Made by a program: the position numbers and the translations under genes. Positions 1-12,539 of a DNA stretch of 64,000 bases are shown here, piece after piece (within the stretch, counting starts at the first letter, position 1; each line of letters starts with the position of its first letter). The notes under the pieces were generated by a model. That model was given only the letters and a program-made list of their open reading frames with translations, ran no database searches and was not told the DNA's origin. The stretch is taken from NCBI RefSeq assembly GCF_051401765.1, contig NW_027480482.1, forward strand, positions 434,001-498,000, read 5' to 3'. This DNA is from Calliopsis andreniformis (Eukaryota; Arthropoda; Insecta; Hymenoptera; Andrenidae).

Positions 1-59
1 TGATGTTTGTGGATTGAGATTTGAAGATTGAAGATTGGGGATTGAGCATTGAACCATGA

Positions 60-74
60 GAATTCAGGATATTC
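60..74. repeat. Dyad landmark GAATTCAGGATATTC, first of a recurrent family
   Basis: The 15-bp string has GAAT at one end and its complement ATTC at the other and contains an EcoRI recognition sequence. It is followed by tattgagtattgag. It is built of diverged units that keep the 7-bp register (TGAGAAT, TCAGGAT, ATTCTAT). Further copies include 918, 1,419, 1,657, 1,965, 2,969, 5,055, 6,467, 19,140, 20,542, 24,939, 26,390, 31,347, 41,768, 54,913 and 60,378. Variants with gtattc, cgggatattc or gaatccaggatactc also occur. It may be only an inherited marker of an older higher-order unit, or a protein-binding site. Confidence 0.8.
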
Positions 75-635
75 TATTGAGTATTGAGAATTGAGGATTG
101 ATGCTTGAATATTGGTGATTGATGGTTGAGGGTTGTGTGTTGGAAATTGAGGATTGAGGATTGTGGATTGAGGATTGAAGATTGAGTATTGATGATTGAG
201 GTTTGAGGGTTGAGGGTTGAGGATTGAGGACGAGGACTGGCGGTTGAGGATTGAGGTTTGAGGATTGAGGATTGAAGGCTGAGGATTGAGGACGAGGACT
301 GACGGTTGAGGATTGAGGATTGATGATTGAGGACTGAGGATTGAGGACTGAGGATTGAGGATTGAGGATTGAGGATTGAAGGTTGAGGATTGAGGATTGA
401 GGGTTGAGGATTGAGGATTGAAGATTGAGGATTGGGGATTGAGGATTGACAATTGAGGATTGAGTATTGAGGATTGAGAATTGAGGATTGAGGATTGAAG
501 ATTGAGTATTGAGGATTGAGGACTGGGGATTGAGGATTGAAGATTGAGTATTAACGATTGAGGATTGGGGATTGAGGATCTAGGATTGGAGATTGATTAT
601 TGAGGATTGAGGATTGAGAATTGAGGATTGAGGAT

Positions 636-1619
636 TTAGAATTGAGAATTGAGGATGAGGACTGAGGGTTTAGGATTGTGGTTTGAGGAATGAGGATTGA
701 GGATTGAGGATTGTGGATTGAGTGTTGGAGATTGAGGATTGATGATTGAGGATTGAGGATTGAAGATTGAGTATGGAGGATTGAAGATTGAGAATTGAGG
801 ATTAAGGATTGAGGATTGAAGATTGAGGACTGAGTGTTGAGGGTTGAGTGATGAGAATTGATGTTTGTGGATTGAGATTTGAAGATTGAAGATTGGAGAT
901 TTAGCATTGAACCATGAGAATTCAGGATATTCTATTGTGTATTGAGAATTTAGGATTGATGGTTGAATATTGGTGATTGATGGTTCAGGGTTGTGTGTTG
1001 AATCTTGAGGATTGAGGATTGTGGATTGAGGATTGAAGATTGGGTATTGATGATTGAGAATTGAGAATTGAGGATGAGGACTGAGGGTTGAGGAATGAGG
1101 TTTGAGGAATGAGGATTGAGGATTGACGCTTGAGGATAGAGGATCGAGGATGGAGGATTGAAGGCTGAGTATTGAGGATTGAAGATTGAGGATTGAGTAT
1201 TCAGGATTGAGGATTGAGGATGAGGGCTGAGGGTTGAGGATTGAGGATTGAGGATTGAGGATTGAAGATTGAGGATTGAGGATTGAGGTTTGAGGATTGA
1301 GGATTGAAGATTGAAGATTGAGTATTGAGGATTGAAGGTTGAGGATTGAGGATTGAGTATTGAGGATGGAGAATGAGGGCTGAGGGTTGAGGATTGGGGT
1401 TTGAGTATTGAACCCTGAGAATTCAGGATATTCTATTGAGTATTGAGAATTGAGGATTGATGGTTGAGTATTGAGGATTGAGAATTGAGGATTGAGGATT
1501 GAGTTTTGAAGATTGAGGATTGATGATTGAGGATTGAGTATTGAGGATTGAGGATTGAAGATTGAGGACTGAGTGTTGAGGGTTGAGTGATGATAATTGA
1601 TTTTTGTGGATGGAGACAT
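636..1619 (-). other. Satellite-derived open frame, 327 codons
   Basis: The translation is a degenerate ILNPQSS repeat that includes SIEYPEFSGFN, which is the third-frame reading of the GAATTCAGGATATTC landmark. The homologous frame at 8,411-8,830 shares the N-terminal part but stops after 139 residues. Truncation between near-identical copies suggests no coding constraint. Confidence 0.78.
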
Positions 1620-2390
1620 GAAGATTGAAGATTGAGGATTGAGTATTGAAGACTGAGAATTCAGGATATTCTATTGAGTATTGAGTATTGAGTATTGAGG
1701 ATTCAGGATTGAGGATTGAGTATTGAAGATTGAGGATTGATGATTGAGGACTGAGGATTGAGGATTGAGGATTGAGGATTGAGTTTTGCAGATTGAGGAT
1801 TGATGATTGAGGATTGAGGATTGAGGATTGGGGATTGAGGATTGAGGATTGAAGGTTGAGGATTGAGGATTGAGGATTGAGTGTTGAGGGTTGAGTGATG
1901 AGAATTGATGTTTGTGGATGGAGACTTGAAGATTGAAGATTGAGGATTGAGTATTGAAGACTGAGAATTCAGGATATTCTATTGAGAATTGAGAATTGAG
2001 GATTGATGATTGAGGATTGAGGATTGAGGTTTGAGGATTGAGGACGAGGACTGACGGTTGAGGATTGAGGTTTGAGTATTGAGGATTGAGGATTGAGGAC
2101 TGAGGATTGGGAATTGAGGACTGAGGGTTGAGGATTGATTATTGAGCTTTGGGGATTGAAGATTGTGGACTGGGGATAGAGGATTGAATATTGAGGATTA
2201 AGGATAGAGTATTGGGGATTGAGGATCTAGGATACGAGATTGATTATTGAGGATTGAAGTTTGAGGATTGAGGATTGAGGATTGAGAATTGAGAATTGAG
2301 GATGAGGACTGAGGGTTGAGGATGGAGGTTTGAGGAATGAGGATTGAGGATTGAGGATTGTGGATTGAGTGTTGGAGATTGAGGATTGAT
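1250..2390 (+). repeat. Duplicated satellite block, copy 1 of the 7,211-bp pair
   Basis: Landmarks here recur 7,211 bp downstream. The string tttgtggatgg is at 1,911 and 9,122, and gagctttgggg is at 2,144 and 9,355. The block also includes the start of a - strand repeat frame at 1,619, matched at 8,830. Identity is high, with scattered substitutions and small heptamer-scale differences. The match fades near 2,390, where copy 2 joins a different block. Ends are estimated by eye to within a few units. Confidence 0.85.
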
Positions 2391-3282
2391 GATTGAGGAT
2401 TGAGGATTGAGGATCGAGGATTGAGGATTGAGGATTGAAGATTGACGATTGAGTATTGAAGATTGAGGATTGATGACTGAGGATTGAGGTTTTAGGATTG
2501 AGGATTGAGGATGGAGGCTGACGGCTGAGGGTTGAGGATTGAGGTTTGGGTATTGAATCCTGAGTATTCAGGATATTCTATTGAGTATTGAGATTTGAGG
2601 ATTGATGGTTGAGTATTGAGGATTGAGGATTGAGGACTGAGTATTGAAGATTGAGGATTGATGATTGAGGATTGAGTATTGAGGATTGAGGATTGAGGAT
2701 TAAGTATTGAGGCTTGAGGATTGAGGATTGAGGATAGAAGATTGAGGATTGGGGATTGAGGATTGACGATTGAGGATTGAGGATTGAGGATTGAGTATTG
2801 AAGATTGAGTAATCATGACTGAGGATTGAGGATTGAGGATTGAGGGTTGAGCATTGAGTATCGAAGATTGAGTATTGAGGATTGAAGGTTGAGGTTTGAG
2901 GATTGAGGATTGAGGGTGGAGGATGAGGGCTGAGGGTTGAGGATTGAGGTTTGAGTATTGAATACTGAGAATTCAGGATATTCTATTGAGTATTGAGAAT
3001 TGAGGATTGATGGTTGAGTATTGAGGATTGAGGATTGAGGATTGAGGATTGAGTATTGAAGATTGAGGATTGATGATTGAGGATTGAGGATTGAGGACTG
3101 AGGATTGAGGATTGAGTGTTGAAGATTGAGGATTGATGATTGAGGATTGAGGATTGAGGATTGAGGATTGAGGATTGAGGATTGAAGATTGAGGATTGAG
3201 TATTGAGGATTGAAGATTGAGGATTGAGGGATTAAGGATTGAGGATTGAAGATTGAGGACTGAGTGTTGAGGGTTGAGTGAT

Positions 3283-4863
3283 GAGAATTGATGTTTGAGG
3301 ATTGAGATTTGATTATTGAATATTGTGGATTGAGTATTGAATCATGAGAATTCGGGATATTCTATTGAGTATTAAGAATTGAGGATTGATGGTTGAGTAT
3401 TGAGAATTGATGGTTGATGGTTGTGTGTTGAATATTGAGGATTGAGGGTTGAGGATTTAGGATTGAAAATTGAGGATTGAAGATTGAGTATTAATGATTG
3501 AAGATTGAGGATTGAGGATTGAGGGTTGAGGATTAAGGACGAGGACTGACGGTTGAGGATTGAAGATTGACGATTGAGAATTGAGAATTGAGGATTGAGG
3601 TATGAGGATTGAGGATTGAGGATTGAGGACTGAGGACTCAGGTTTGAGGATTGAGGACTGAGGATTGAGGATCGAATGTTGAGTATTGAGGATTGAAGGT
3701 TGAGGATTGAGGATTGAGGATTGAGGATGGAGGATGAGGACTGAGGATTGAGGATATAGGATTGAGGATTGAGGATGGACGATGAGGGCTGAGGTTTGAG
3801 GATTGAGGTTTGAGTATTGAATCCTGAGTATTCAGGATATTCTATTGAGTATTGAGATTTGAGGATTGTTGGTTGAGTATTGAGGATTGAGGATTGAGGA
3901 CTGAGTATTGAAGATTGAGGATTGATGATTGAGGATTGAGGATTGAGGATTGAGGATTGAGGATTGAGGATTGAGGATTGAGGATTGAGGGTTGTGGACT
4001 GAGGACGAGGACTGACGGTTGAGGATTGAGGATTGATGGTTGAGGATTGAGGATTGAGGACTGAGGATTGAGGATTGAGGATTGAGCATTGAGGATTGAA
4101 GATTGAGGACTGGGGATTGAGGATTGAAGATTGAGGATTAAGGATTGAGGATTGGGGATTGAGGATCTAGGATTGAGGATTGAGGACTGAGGATTGGGTA
4201 TAGAAGACTGAGGGTTGAGGATTGATTATTGAGCTTTGGGGATTGAAGATTGTGGACTGGGGATAGAGGATTGAATATTGAGGATTAAGGATAGAGTATT
4301 GGGGATTGAGGATCTAGGATACGAGATTGATTATTGAGGATTGAAGATTGAGGATTGAGGATTGAGGATTGAGAATTGAGAATTGAGGATGAGGACCGAG
4401 GGTTGAGGATGGAGGTTTGAGGAATGAGGATTGAGGATTGAGGATTGTGGATTGAGTGTTGGAGATTGAGGATTGATGATTGAGGATTGAGGATTGAGGA
4501 TCGAGGATTGAGGATTGAGGATTGAAGATTGACGATTGAGTATTGAAGATTGAGGATTGATGACTGAGGATTGAGGTTTTAGGATTGAGGATTGAGGATG
4601 GAGGATGACGGCTGAGGGTTGAGGATTGAGGTTTGAGTATTGAATCCTGAGTATTCAGGATAAACTATTGAGTATTGAGATTTGAGGATTGATGGTTGAG
4701 TATTGAGGATTGAGGATTGAGGACTGAGTATTGAAGATTGAGGATTGATGATTGAGGATTGAGGATTGAGGATTGAGGATTGAGGATTAAGTATTGAGGC
4801 TTGAGGATTGAGGATTGAGGATAGAAGATTGAGGATTGGGGATTGAGGATTGACGATTGAGGA
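3283..4863 (+). repeat. Duplicated satellite block, copy 1 of the 3,518-bp pair
   Basis: About 1.58 kb here recurs at 6,801-8,381 with offset 3,518. The - strand open frames at 3,832-4,089 and 7,350-7,607 inside the pair encode identical 85-residue repeat peptides. The shared part begins at the string gagaattgatgtttgagg and ends where copy 2 has attaaggattg in place of a 6-bp unit. Confidence 0.9.
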
Positions 4864-5900
4864 TTGAGGTTGAGGACTGAGTATTGAAGATTGAGTAATC
4901 ATGACTGAGGATTGAGGATTGAGGATTGAGGGTTGAGCATTGAGTATCGAAGATTGAGTGTTGAGGATTGAAGGTTGAGGTTTGAGGATTGAGGATTGAG
5001 GGTGGAGGATGAGGGCTGAGGGTTGAGGATTGAGGTTTGAGTATTGAATACTGAGAATTCAGGATATTCTATTGAGTATTGAGAATTGAGGATTGATGGT
5101 TGAGTATTGAGGATTGAGGATTGAGGATTGAGGATTGAGTATTGAAGATTGAGGATTGATGATTGAGGATTGAGGATTGAGGACTGAGGATTGAGGATTG
5201 AGTGTTGAAGATTGAGGATTGATGATTGAGGATTGAGGATTGAGGATTGAGGATTGAGGATTGAGGATTGAAGATTGAGGATTGAGTATTGAGGATTGAG
5301 TGTTGTGGGTTGAGTAATGAGAATTGATGTTTGTGAGATGGAGACTTGAAGATTGAAGATTGAGGATTGAGTATTGAAAACTGGGAATTCAGGATATTCT
5401 ATTGAGAATTGAGAATTGAGGGTTGATGATTTAGTTTTGAGGATTGATGTTTGAGGGTTGTGTATTGAATATTGAGGATTGAGGATTGAGGATTGAGGAT
5501 TGAGGATTGAGGATTGAAGATTGAGTATTGGTGATTGAAGATTGAGGATTGAGGATTGAGGGTTGAGGATTGACGACGAGGACTGACGGTTGAGGATTGA
5601 GGTTTGAGTATTGAGGATTGAGGACTGAGGACTGAGGATTGGGGATTGAGGACTGAGGATTGACGATTGATTATTGAGCTTTGGGGATTGAATATTGTGG
5701 ACTGGGGATAGAGGATTGAATATTGAGGTTTAAGGATAGAGTATTGGGGTTTGAGGATCTAGGACAGGAGATTGATTATTGAGGACTGAAGAGTGAGGAT
5801 TGAGGATTGAGGATTGATGATTGAGGATTGAGGATTGAAGATTGAGTATGGAGGATTGAAGATTGAGGATTGAGGATTAAGGATTGAGGATTGAAGATTG
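4171..5900 (+). repeat. Duplicated satellite block, longer copy of the 4.86/5.12-kb pair
   Basis: The left part matches at offset 5,124 (gagctttgggg at 4,231 and 9,355). The right part matches at offsets 4,852 to 4,859 (aagtattgaggc at 4,789 and 9,641; tgttgtgggttg at 5,301 and 10,160). This copy therefore carries 272 bp that the downstream copy lacks, between about 4,477 and 4,749. Confidence 0.85.
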
Positions 5901-6800
5901 ATAATTGAGGAATGAGGATTGAGGATTGAAGATTGTGGATTGAGTGTTGGAGATTGAGGATTGATGATTGAGGATTGAGGATTGAGGATCGAGGATTGAG
6001 GATTGAGGATTGAAGATTGAGGATTGAGTATTGAAGATTGAGGATTGATGACTGAGGATTGAGGATTTAGGATTGAGGATTGAGGATGGAGGATGACGGC
6101 TGAGGGTTGAGGATTGAGGTTTGAGTATTGAATCCTGAGTATTCAGAATATTCTATTGAGTATTGAGATTTGAGGATTGATGGGTGAGTATTGAGGATTG
6201 AGGATTGAGGACTGAGGGTTGAGGAATGAGGTTTGAGGAATGAGGATTGAGGATTGAGGATTGAGGATTGAGGATTGAGGATTGAGGATTGAGTATTGCA
6301 GATTGAGTATTCATGACTGAGGATTGAGGATTGAGGATTGAGGGTTGAGGATTGAGGATCGAAGATTGAGTATTGAGGATTGAAGGTTGAGGTTTGAGGA
6401 TTGAGGATTGAGGGTGGAGGATGAGGGCTGAGGGTTGAGGATTGAGGTTTGAGTATTGAATACTGAGAATTCAGGATATTCTATTGAGTATTCAGAATTG
6501 AGTATTGATGGTTGAGTATTGAGGATTGAGGATTGAGGATTGAGGATTGAGTATTGAAGATTGTGGATTGATGATTGAGGATTGAGGATTGAGGACTGAG
6601 GATTGAGGATTGAGTGTTGAAGATTGAGGATTGATGATTGAGGATTGAGGATTGAGGATTGAGGACTGAGGATTCGGAATTGAGGTTTGAGGACTGAGGA
6701 TTGAGGGTTGAGGATTGAGGATTGAGGATTGACGCTTGAGGATAGAGGATTGAGGATGGAGGATTGAAGAGAGAGGACCGAGTGTTGAGGATTGAGTGTT

Positions 6801-8381
6801 GAGAATTGATGTTTGAGGATTGAGATTTGATTATTGAATATTGTGGATTGAGTATTGAATCATGAGAATTCGGGATATTCTATTGAGTATTGAGAATTGA
6901 GGATTGATGGTTGAGTATTGAGAATTGATGGTTGATGGTTGTGTGTTGAATATTGAGGATTGAGGGTTGAGGATTTAGGATTGAAAATTGAGGATGGAAG
7001 ATTGAGTATTAATGATTGAAGATTGAGGATTGAGGATTGAGGGTTGAGGATTAAGGACGAGGACTGACGGTTGAGGATTGAAGATTGACGATTGAGAATT
7101 GAGAATTGAGGATTGAGGTATGAGGATTGAGGATTGAGGATTGAGGACTGAGGACTCAGGTTTGAGGATTGAGGACTGAGGATTGAGGATCGAATGTTGA
7201 GTATTGAGGATTGAAGGTTGAGGATTGAGGATTGAGGATTGAGGATGGAGGATGAGGACTGAGGATTGAGGATATAGGATTGAGGATTGATGATGGACGA
7301 TGAGGGCTGAGGTTTGAGGATTGAGGTTTGAGTATTGAATCCTGAGTATTCAGGATATTCTATTGAGTATTGAGATTTGAGGATTGTTGGTTGAGTATTG
7401 AGGATTGAGGATTGAGGACTGAGTATTGAAGATTGAGGATTGATGATTGAGGATTGAGGATTGAGGATTGAGGATTGAGGATTGAGGATTGAGGATTGAG
7501 GATTGAGGGTTGTGGACTGAGGACGAGGACTGACGGTTGAGGATTGAGGATTGATGGTTGAGGATTGAGGATTGAGGACTGAGGATTGAGGATTGAGGAT
7601 TGAGCATTGAGGATTGAAGATTGAGGACTGGGGATTGAGGATTGAAGATTGAGGATTAAGGATTGAGGATTGGGGATTGAGGATCTAGGATTGAGGATTG
7701 AGGACTGAGGATTGGGTATAGAAGACTGAGGGTTGAGGATTGATTATTGAGCTTTGGGGATTGAAGATTGTGGACTGGGGATAGAGGATTGAATATTGAG
7801 GATTCAGGATAGAGTATTGGGGATTGAGGATCTAGGATACGAGATTGATTATTGAGGATTGAAGATTGAGGATTGAGGATTGAGGATTGAGAATTGAGAA
7901 TTGAGGATGAGGACCGAGGGTTGAGGATGGAGGTTTGAGGAATGAGGATTGAGGATTGAGGATTGTGGATTGAGTGTTGGAGATTGAGGATTGATGATTG
8001 AGGATTGAGGATTGAGGATCGAGGATTGAGGATTGAGGATTGAAGATTGACGATTGAGTATTGAAGATTGAGGATTGATGACTGAGGATTGAGGTTTTAG
8101 GATTGAGGATTGAGGATGGAGGATGACGGCTGAGGGTTGAGGATTGAGGTTTGAGTATTGAATCCTGAGTATTCAGGATAAACTATTGAGTATTGAGATT
8201 TGAGGATTGATGGTTGAGTATTGAGGATTGAGGATTGAGGACTGAGTATTGAAGATTGAGGATTGATGATTGAGGATAGAGGATTGAGGATTGAGGATTG
8301 AGGATTGAGTATTGAGGCTTGAGGATTGAGGATTGAGGATTGAAGATTGAGGATTGGGGATTGAGGATTGACGATTGAGGA
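6801..8381 (+). repeat. Duplicated satellite block, copy 2 of the 3,518-bp pair
   Basis: This is a near-identical copy of 3,283-4,863, differing by scattered single bases (for example attaaggatag in copy 1 against attcaggatag in copy 2). Left of the block the two copies have unrelated unit orders, so the boundaries are true duplication edges within the array. Confidence 0.9.
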
Positions 8382-8460
8382 TTAAGGATTGAGGATTGGG
8401 GATTGAGGATCTAGGATTGAGTATTGAGGACTGCGGATTGACGATTGAGTATTGAAGATT

Positions 8461-9601
8461 GAGGATTGATGACTGAGGATTGAGGATTGAGGATTGAGGT
8501 TTGAGGATTGAGGATTGAAGATTGAAGATTGAGTATTGAGGATTGAAGGTCGAGGATTGAGGATTGAGTATTGAGGATGGAGAATGAGGGCTGAGGGTTG
8601 AGGATTGGGGTTTGAGTATTGAACCCTGAGAATTCAGGATATTCTATTGAGTATTGAGAATTGAGGATTGATGGTTGAGTATTGAGGATTGAGAATTGAG
8701 GATTGAGGATTGAGTTTTGAAGATTGAGGATTGATGATTGAGGATTGAGTATTGAGGATTGAGGATTGAAGATTGAGGACTGAGTGTTGAGGGTTGAGTG
8801 ATGATAATTGATTTTTGTGGATGGAGACATGAAGATTGAAGATTGAGGATTGAGTATTGAAGACTGAGAATTCAGGATATTCTATTGAGTATTGAGTATT
8901 GAGTATTGAGGATTGAGGATTGAGGATTGAGTATTGAAGATTGAGGATTGATGATTGAGGACTGAGGATTGAGGATTGAGGATTGAGGATTGAGTTTTGC
9001 AGATTGAGGATTGATGATTGAGGATTGAGGATTGAGGATTGAGGATTGAGGATTGAGGATTGAAGATTGAGGATTGAGGATTGAGGATTGAGTGTTGAGG
9101 GTTGAGTGATGAGAATTGATGTTTGTGGATGGAGACTTGAAGATTGAAGATTGAGGATTGAGTATTGAAGACTGAGAATTCAGGTTATTCTATTGAGAAT
9201 TGAGAATTGAGGATTGATGATTGAGGATTGAGGATTGAGGTTTGAGGATTGAGGACGAGGACTGACGGTTGAGGATTGAGGTTTGAGTATTGAGGATTGA
9301 GGATTGAGGACTGAGGATTGGGGATTGAGGACTGAGGGTTGAGGATTGATTATTGAGCTTTGGGGATTGAAGATTGTGGACTGGGGATAGAGGATTGAAT
9401 ATTGAGGATTAAGGATAGAGTATTGGGGATTGAGGATCTAGGATACGAGATTGATTATTGAGGATTGAAGATTGAGGATTGAGGATTGAGGATTGAGAAT
9501 TGAGAATTGAGGATGAGGACTGAGGGTTGAGGATGGAGGTTTGAGGAATGAGGATTGAGGATTGAGGATTGTGGATTGAGTGTTGGAGATTGAGGATTGA
9601 T
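8461..9601 (+). repeat. Duplicated satellite block, copy 2 of the 7,211-bp pair
   Basis: This matches the block at about 1,250-2,390 with a constant offset of 7,211 bp at landmarks 1,619/8,830, 1,911/9,122 and 2,144/9,355. At its right edge, near 9,601, it passes directly into sequence otherwise found near 4,749. That junction is compatible with unequal recombination between blocks. Confidence 0.85.
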
Positions 9602-10759
9602 GATTGAGGATTGAGGATTGAGGATTGAGGATTGAGGATTAAGTATTGAGGCTTGAGGATTGAGGATTGAGGATAGAAGATTGAGGATTGGGGATTGAGG
9701 ATTGACGATTGAGGATTGAGGTTGAGGACTGAGTATTGAAGATTGAGTAATCATGACTGAGGATTGAGGATTGAGGGTTGAGGGTTGAGCATTGAGTATC
9801 GAAGATTGAGTATTGAGGATTGAAGGTTGAGGTTTGAGGATTGAGGATTGAGGGTGGAGGATGAGGGCTGAGGGTTGAGGATTGAGGTTTGAGTATTGAA
9901 TACTGAGAATTCAGGATATTCTATTGAGTATTGAGAATTGAGGATTGATGGTTGAGTATTGAGGATTGAGGATTGAGGATTGAGGATTGAGTATTGAAGA
10001 TTGAGGATTGATGATTGAGGATTGAGGATTGAGGACTGAGGATTGAGGATTGAGTGTTGAAGATTGAGGATTGATGATTGAGGATTGAGGATTGAGGATT
10101 GAGGATTGAGGATTGAGGATTGAGGATTGAAGATTGAGGATTGAGTATTGAGGATTGAGTGTTGTGGGTTGAGTAATGAGAATTGATGTTTGTTAGATGG
10201 AGACTTGAAGATTGAAGATTGAGGATTGAGTATTGAAAACTGGGAATTCAGGATATTCTATTGAGAATTGAGAATTGAGGGTTGATGATTGAGTTTTGAG
10301 GATTGATGTTTGAGGGTTGTGTATTGAATATTGAGGATTGAGGATTGAGGATTGAGGATTGAGGATTGAGGATTGAAGATTGAGTATTGGTGATTGAAGA
10401 TTGAGGATTGAGGATTGAGGATTGAGGATTGACGACGAGGACTGACGGTTGGGGATTGAGGTTTGAGTATTGAGGATTGAGGACTGAGGACTGAGGATTG
10501 GGGATTGAGGACTGAGGATTGACGATTGATTATTGAGCTTTGGGGATTGAATATTGTGGACTGGGGATAGAGGATTGAATATTGAGGTTTAAGGATAGAG
10601 TATTGGGGTTTGAGGATCTAGGACAGGAGATTGATTATTGAGGACTGAAGAGTGAGGATTGAGGATTGAGGATTGATGATTGAGGATTGAGGATTGAAGA
10701 TTGAGTATGGAGGATTGAAGATTGAGGATTGAGGATTAAGGATTGAGGATTGAAGATTG
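9295..10759 (+). repeat. Duplicated satellite block, shorter copy of the 4.86/5.12-kb pair
   Basis: This corresponds to 4,171-5,900 but lacks about 272 bp near 9,601 and gains one 7-bp unit further on, as the offset shifts from 4,852 to 4,859. The region left of 9,601 also fits the 7,211-bp pair, so the block is a composite of two older blocks. Confidence 0.85.
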
Positions 10760-12539
10760 AGGACAGAGTGTTGAGGGTTGAGTGATGAGAATTGATGTTT
10801 GTGGATTGAGATTTGAAGATTGAGATTGGGGATTTAGCATTGAACCATGAGAATTCAGGATATTCTATTCAGTATTGAGAATTGAGGATTGATGGTTGAA
10901 TATTGGTGATTGATGGTTGAGTGCTGTGTGTTGAATATTGAGGATTGAGGATTGTGGATTGAGGATTGAAGATTGAGTATTGATGATTGAGAATTGAGAA
11001 TTGAGGATAAGGACTGAGGGTTGAGGAATGAGGACTGAGGGCTGAGGATGGAGGTTTGAGGAATGAGGATTGAGGATTGAGGATTGAGGACTGAGGATTG
11101 AGGATTGAGTATTGAAGATTGAGGATTGATGACTGAGGATTGAGGATTGAGGATTGATGATTGAGGATTGAGGATTGAAGATTGAGTATGGAGGATTGAA
11201 GATTGAGGATTGAGGATTAAGGATTGAGGATTGAAGATTGAGGACTGAGTGTTGAGGGTTGAGTGATGAAAATTGATGTTTGTGGATTGAGATTTGAAGA
11301 TTGAAGATTGGGGATTTAGCAGTGAACCATGAGAATTCAGGATATTCTATTGAGTATTGAGAATTGAGGATTGATGGTTGAATATTGGTGATTGATGGTT
11401 GAGGGTTGTGTGTTGAATATTGAGGATTGAGGATTGTGGGTTCAGGATTGGAGATTGAGTAATGATGATTGAGGATTGAGGGTTGAGTGTTGAGGATTGA
11501 GGACGAGGGCTGACGGTTGAGGATTGAGGTTTGAGGATTGAGGATTGAGGGCTGAGGATTGAGGACGAGGACTGACGGTTGAGGATTGAGAATTGATGAT
11601 TGAGGATTGAGGATTGAGGACTGAGGATTGAGGATTGAAGATCGAGCATTTAGGATTGAAGATTGAGGACTGGTTATTGAGGATTGAAGATTGAGGATTA
11701 AGGATTGAGGATTGCGGATTGGGGATCTAGGATTGAGGATTGAGGACTGCGGATTGAAGATTGAGGACTGAGTGTTGAGGGTTGAGTGATGAGAATTGAT
11801 GTCTGTGGATTGAGATTTGAAGTTTGAAGATTGGGGATTGAGTATTGAAAACTGTGAATTGAGGATATTCTATTGAGGATTGAGGATTGACAATTGATTG
11901 TTGCGGACTGAGGGATGAAGATTGAGCATTCAGGACTGAGGATTCGGAATTGAGGTTTGAGGACTGAGGATTGAGGGTTGAGGACTGAGGATTGAGGATT
12001 GACGCTTGAGGATAGAGGATTGAGGATGGAGGATTGAAGAGAGAGGACCGAGTGTTGAGGATTGAGTGTTGAGAATTGATGTTTGTGGATGGAGACATGA
12101 AGATTGAAGATTGAGGATTGAGTATTGAAAACTGAGAATTCAGTATACTCTTTTGAGTATTGAGTATTGAGTATTGAGGATTGAGGATTGAGGATTGAGT
12201 ATTGAAGATTGAAGATTGATAATTGAGGAATGAGGATTGAGGATTGAAGATTGTGGATTGAGTGTTGGAGATTGAGGATTGATGATTGAGGATTGAGGAT
12301 TGAGGATCGAGGATTGAGGATTGAGGATTGAAGATTGAGGATTGAGTATTGAAGATTGAGGATTGATGACTGAGGATTGAGGATTTAGGATTGAGGATTG
12401 AGGATGGAGGATGACGGCTGAGGGTTGAGGATTGAGGTTTGAGTATTGAATCCTGAGTATTCAGAATATTCTATTGAGTATTGAGATTTGAGGATTGATG
12501 GGTGTGTATTGAGGATTGAGGATTGAGGACTGAGGGTTG

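Noticed and set aside
60..74. EcoRI/dyad landmark as a promoter operator or transcription terminator
   Set aside because: The arms are only 4 bp, no U-tract or promoter elements accompany it, and there is no gene to regulate.
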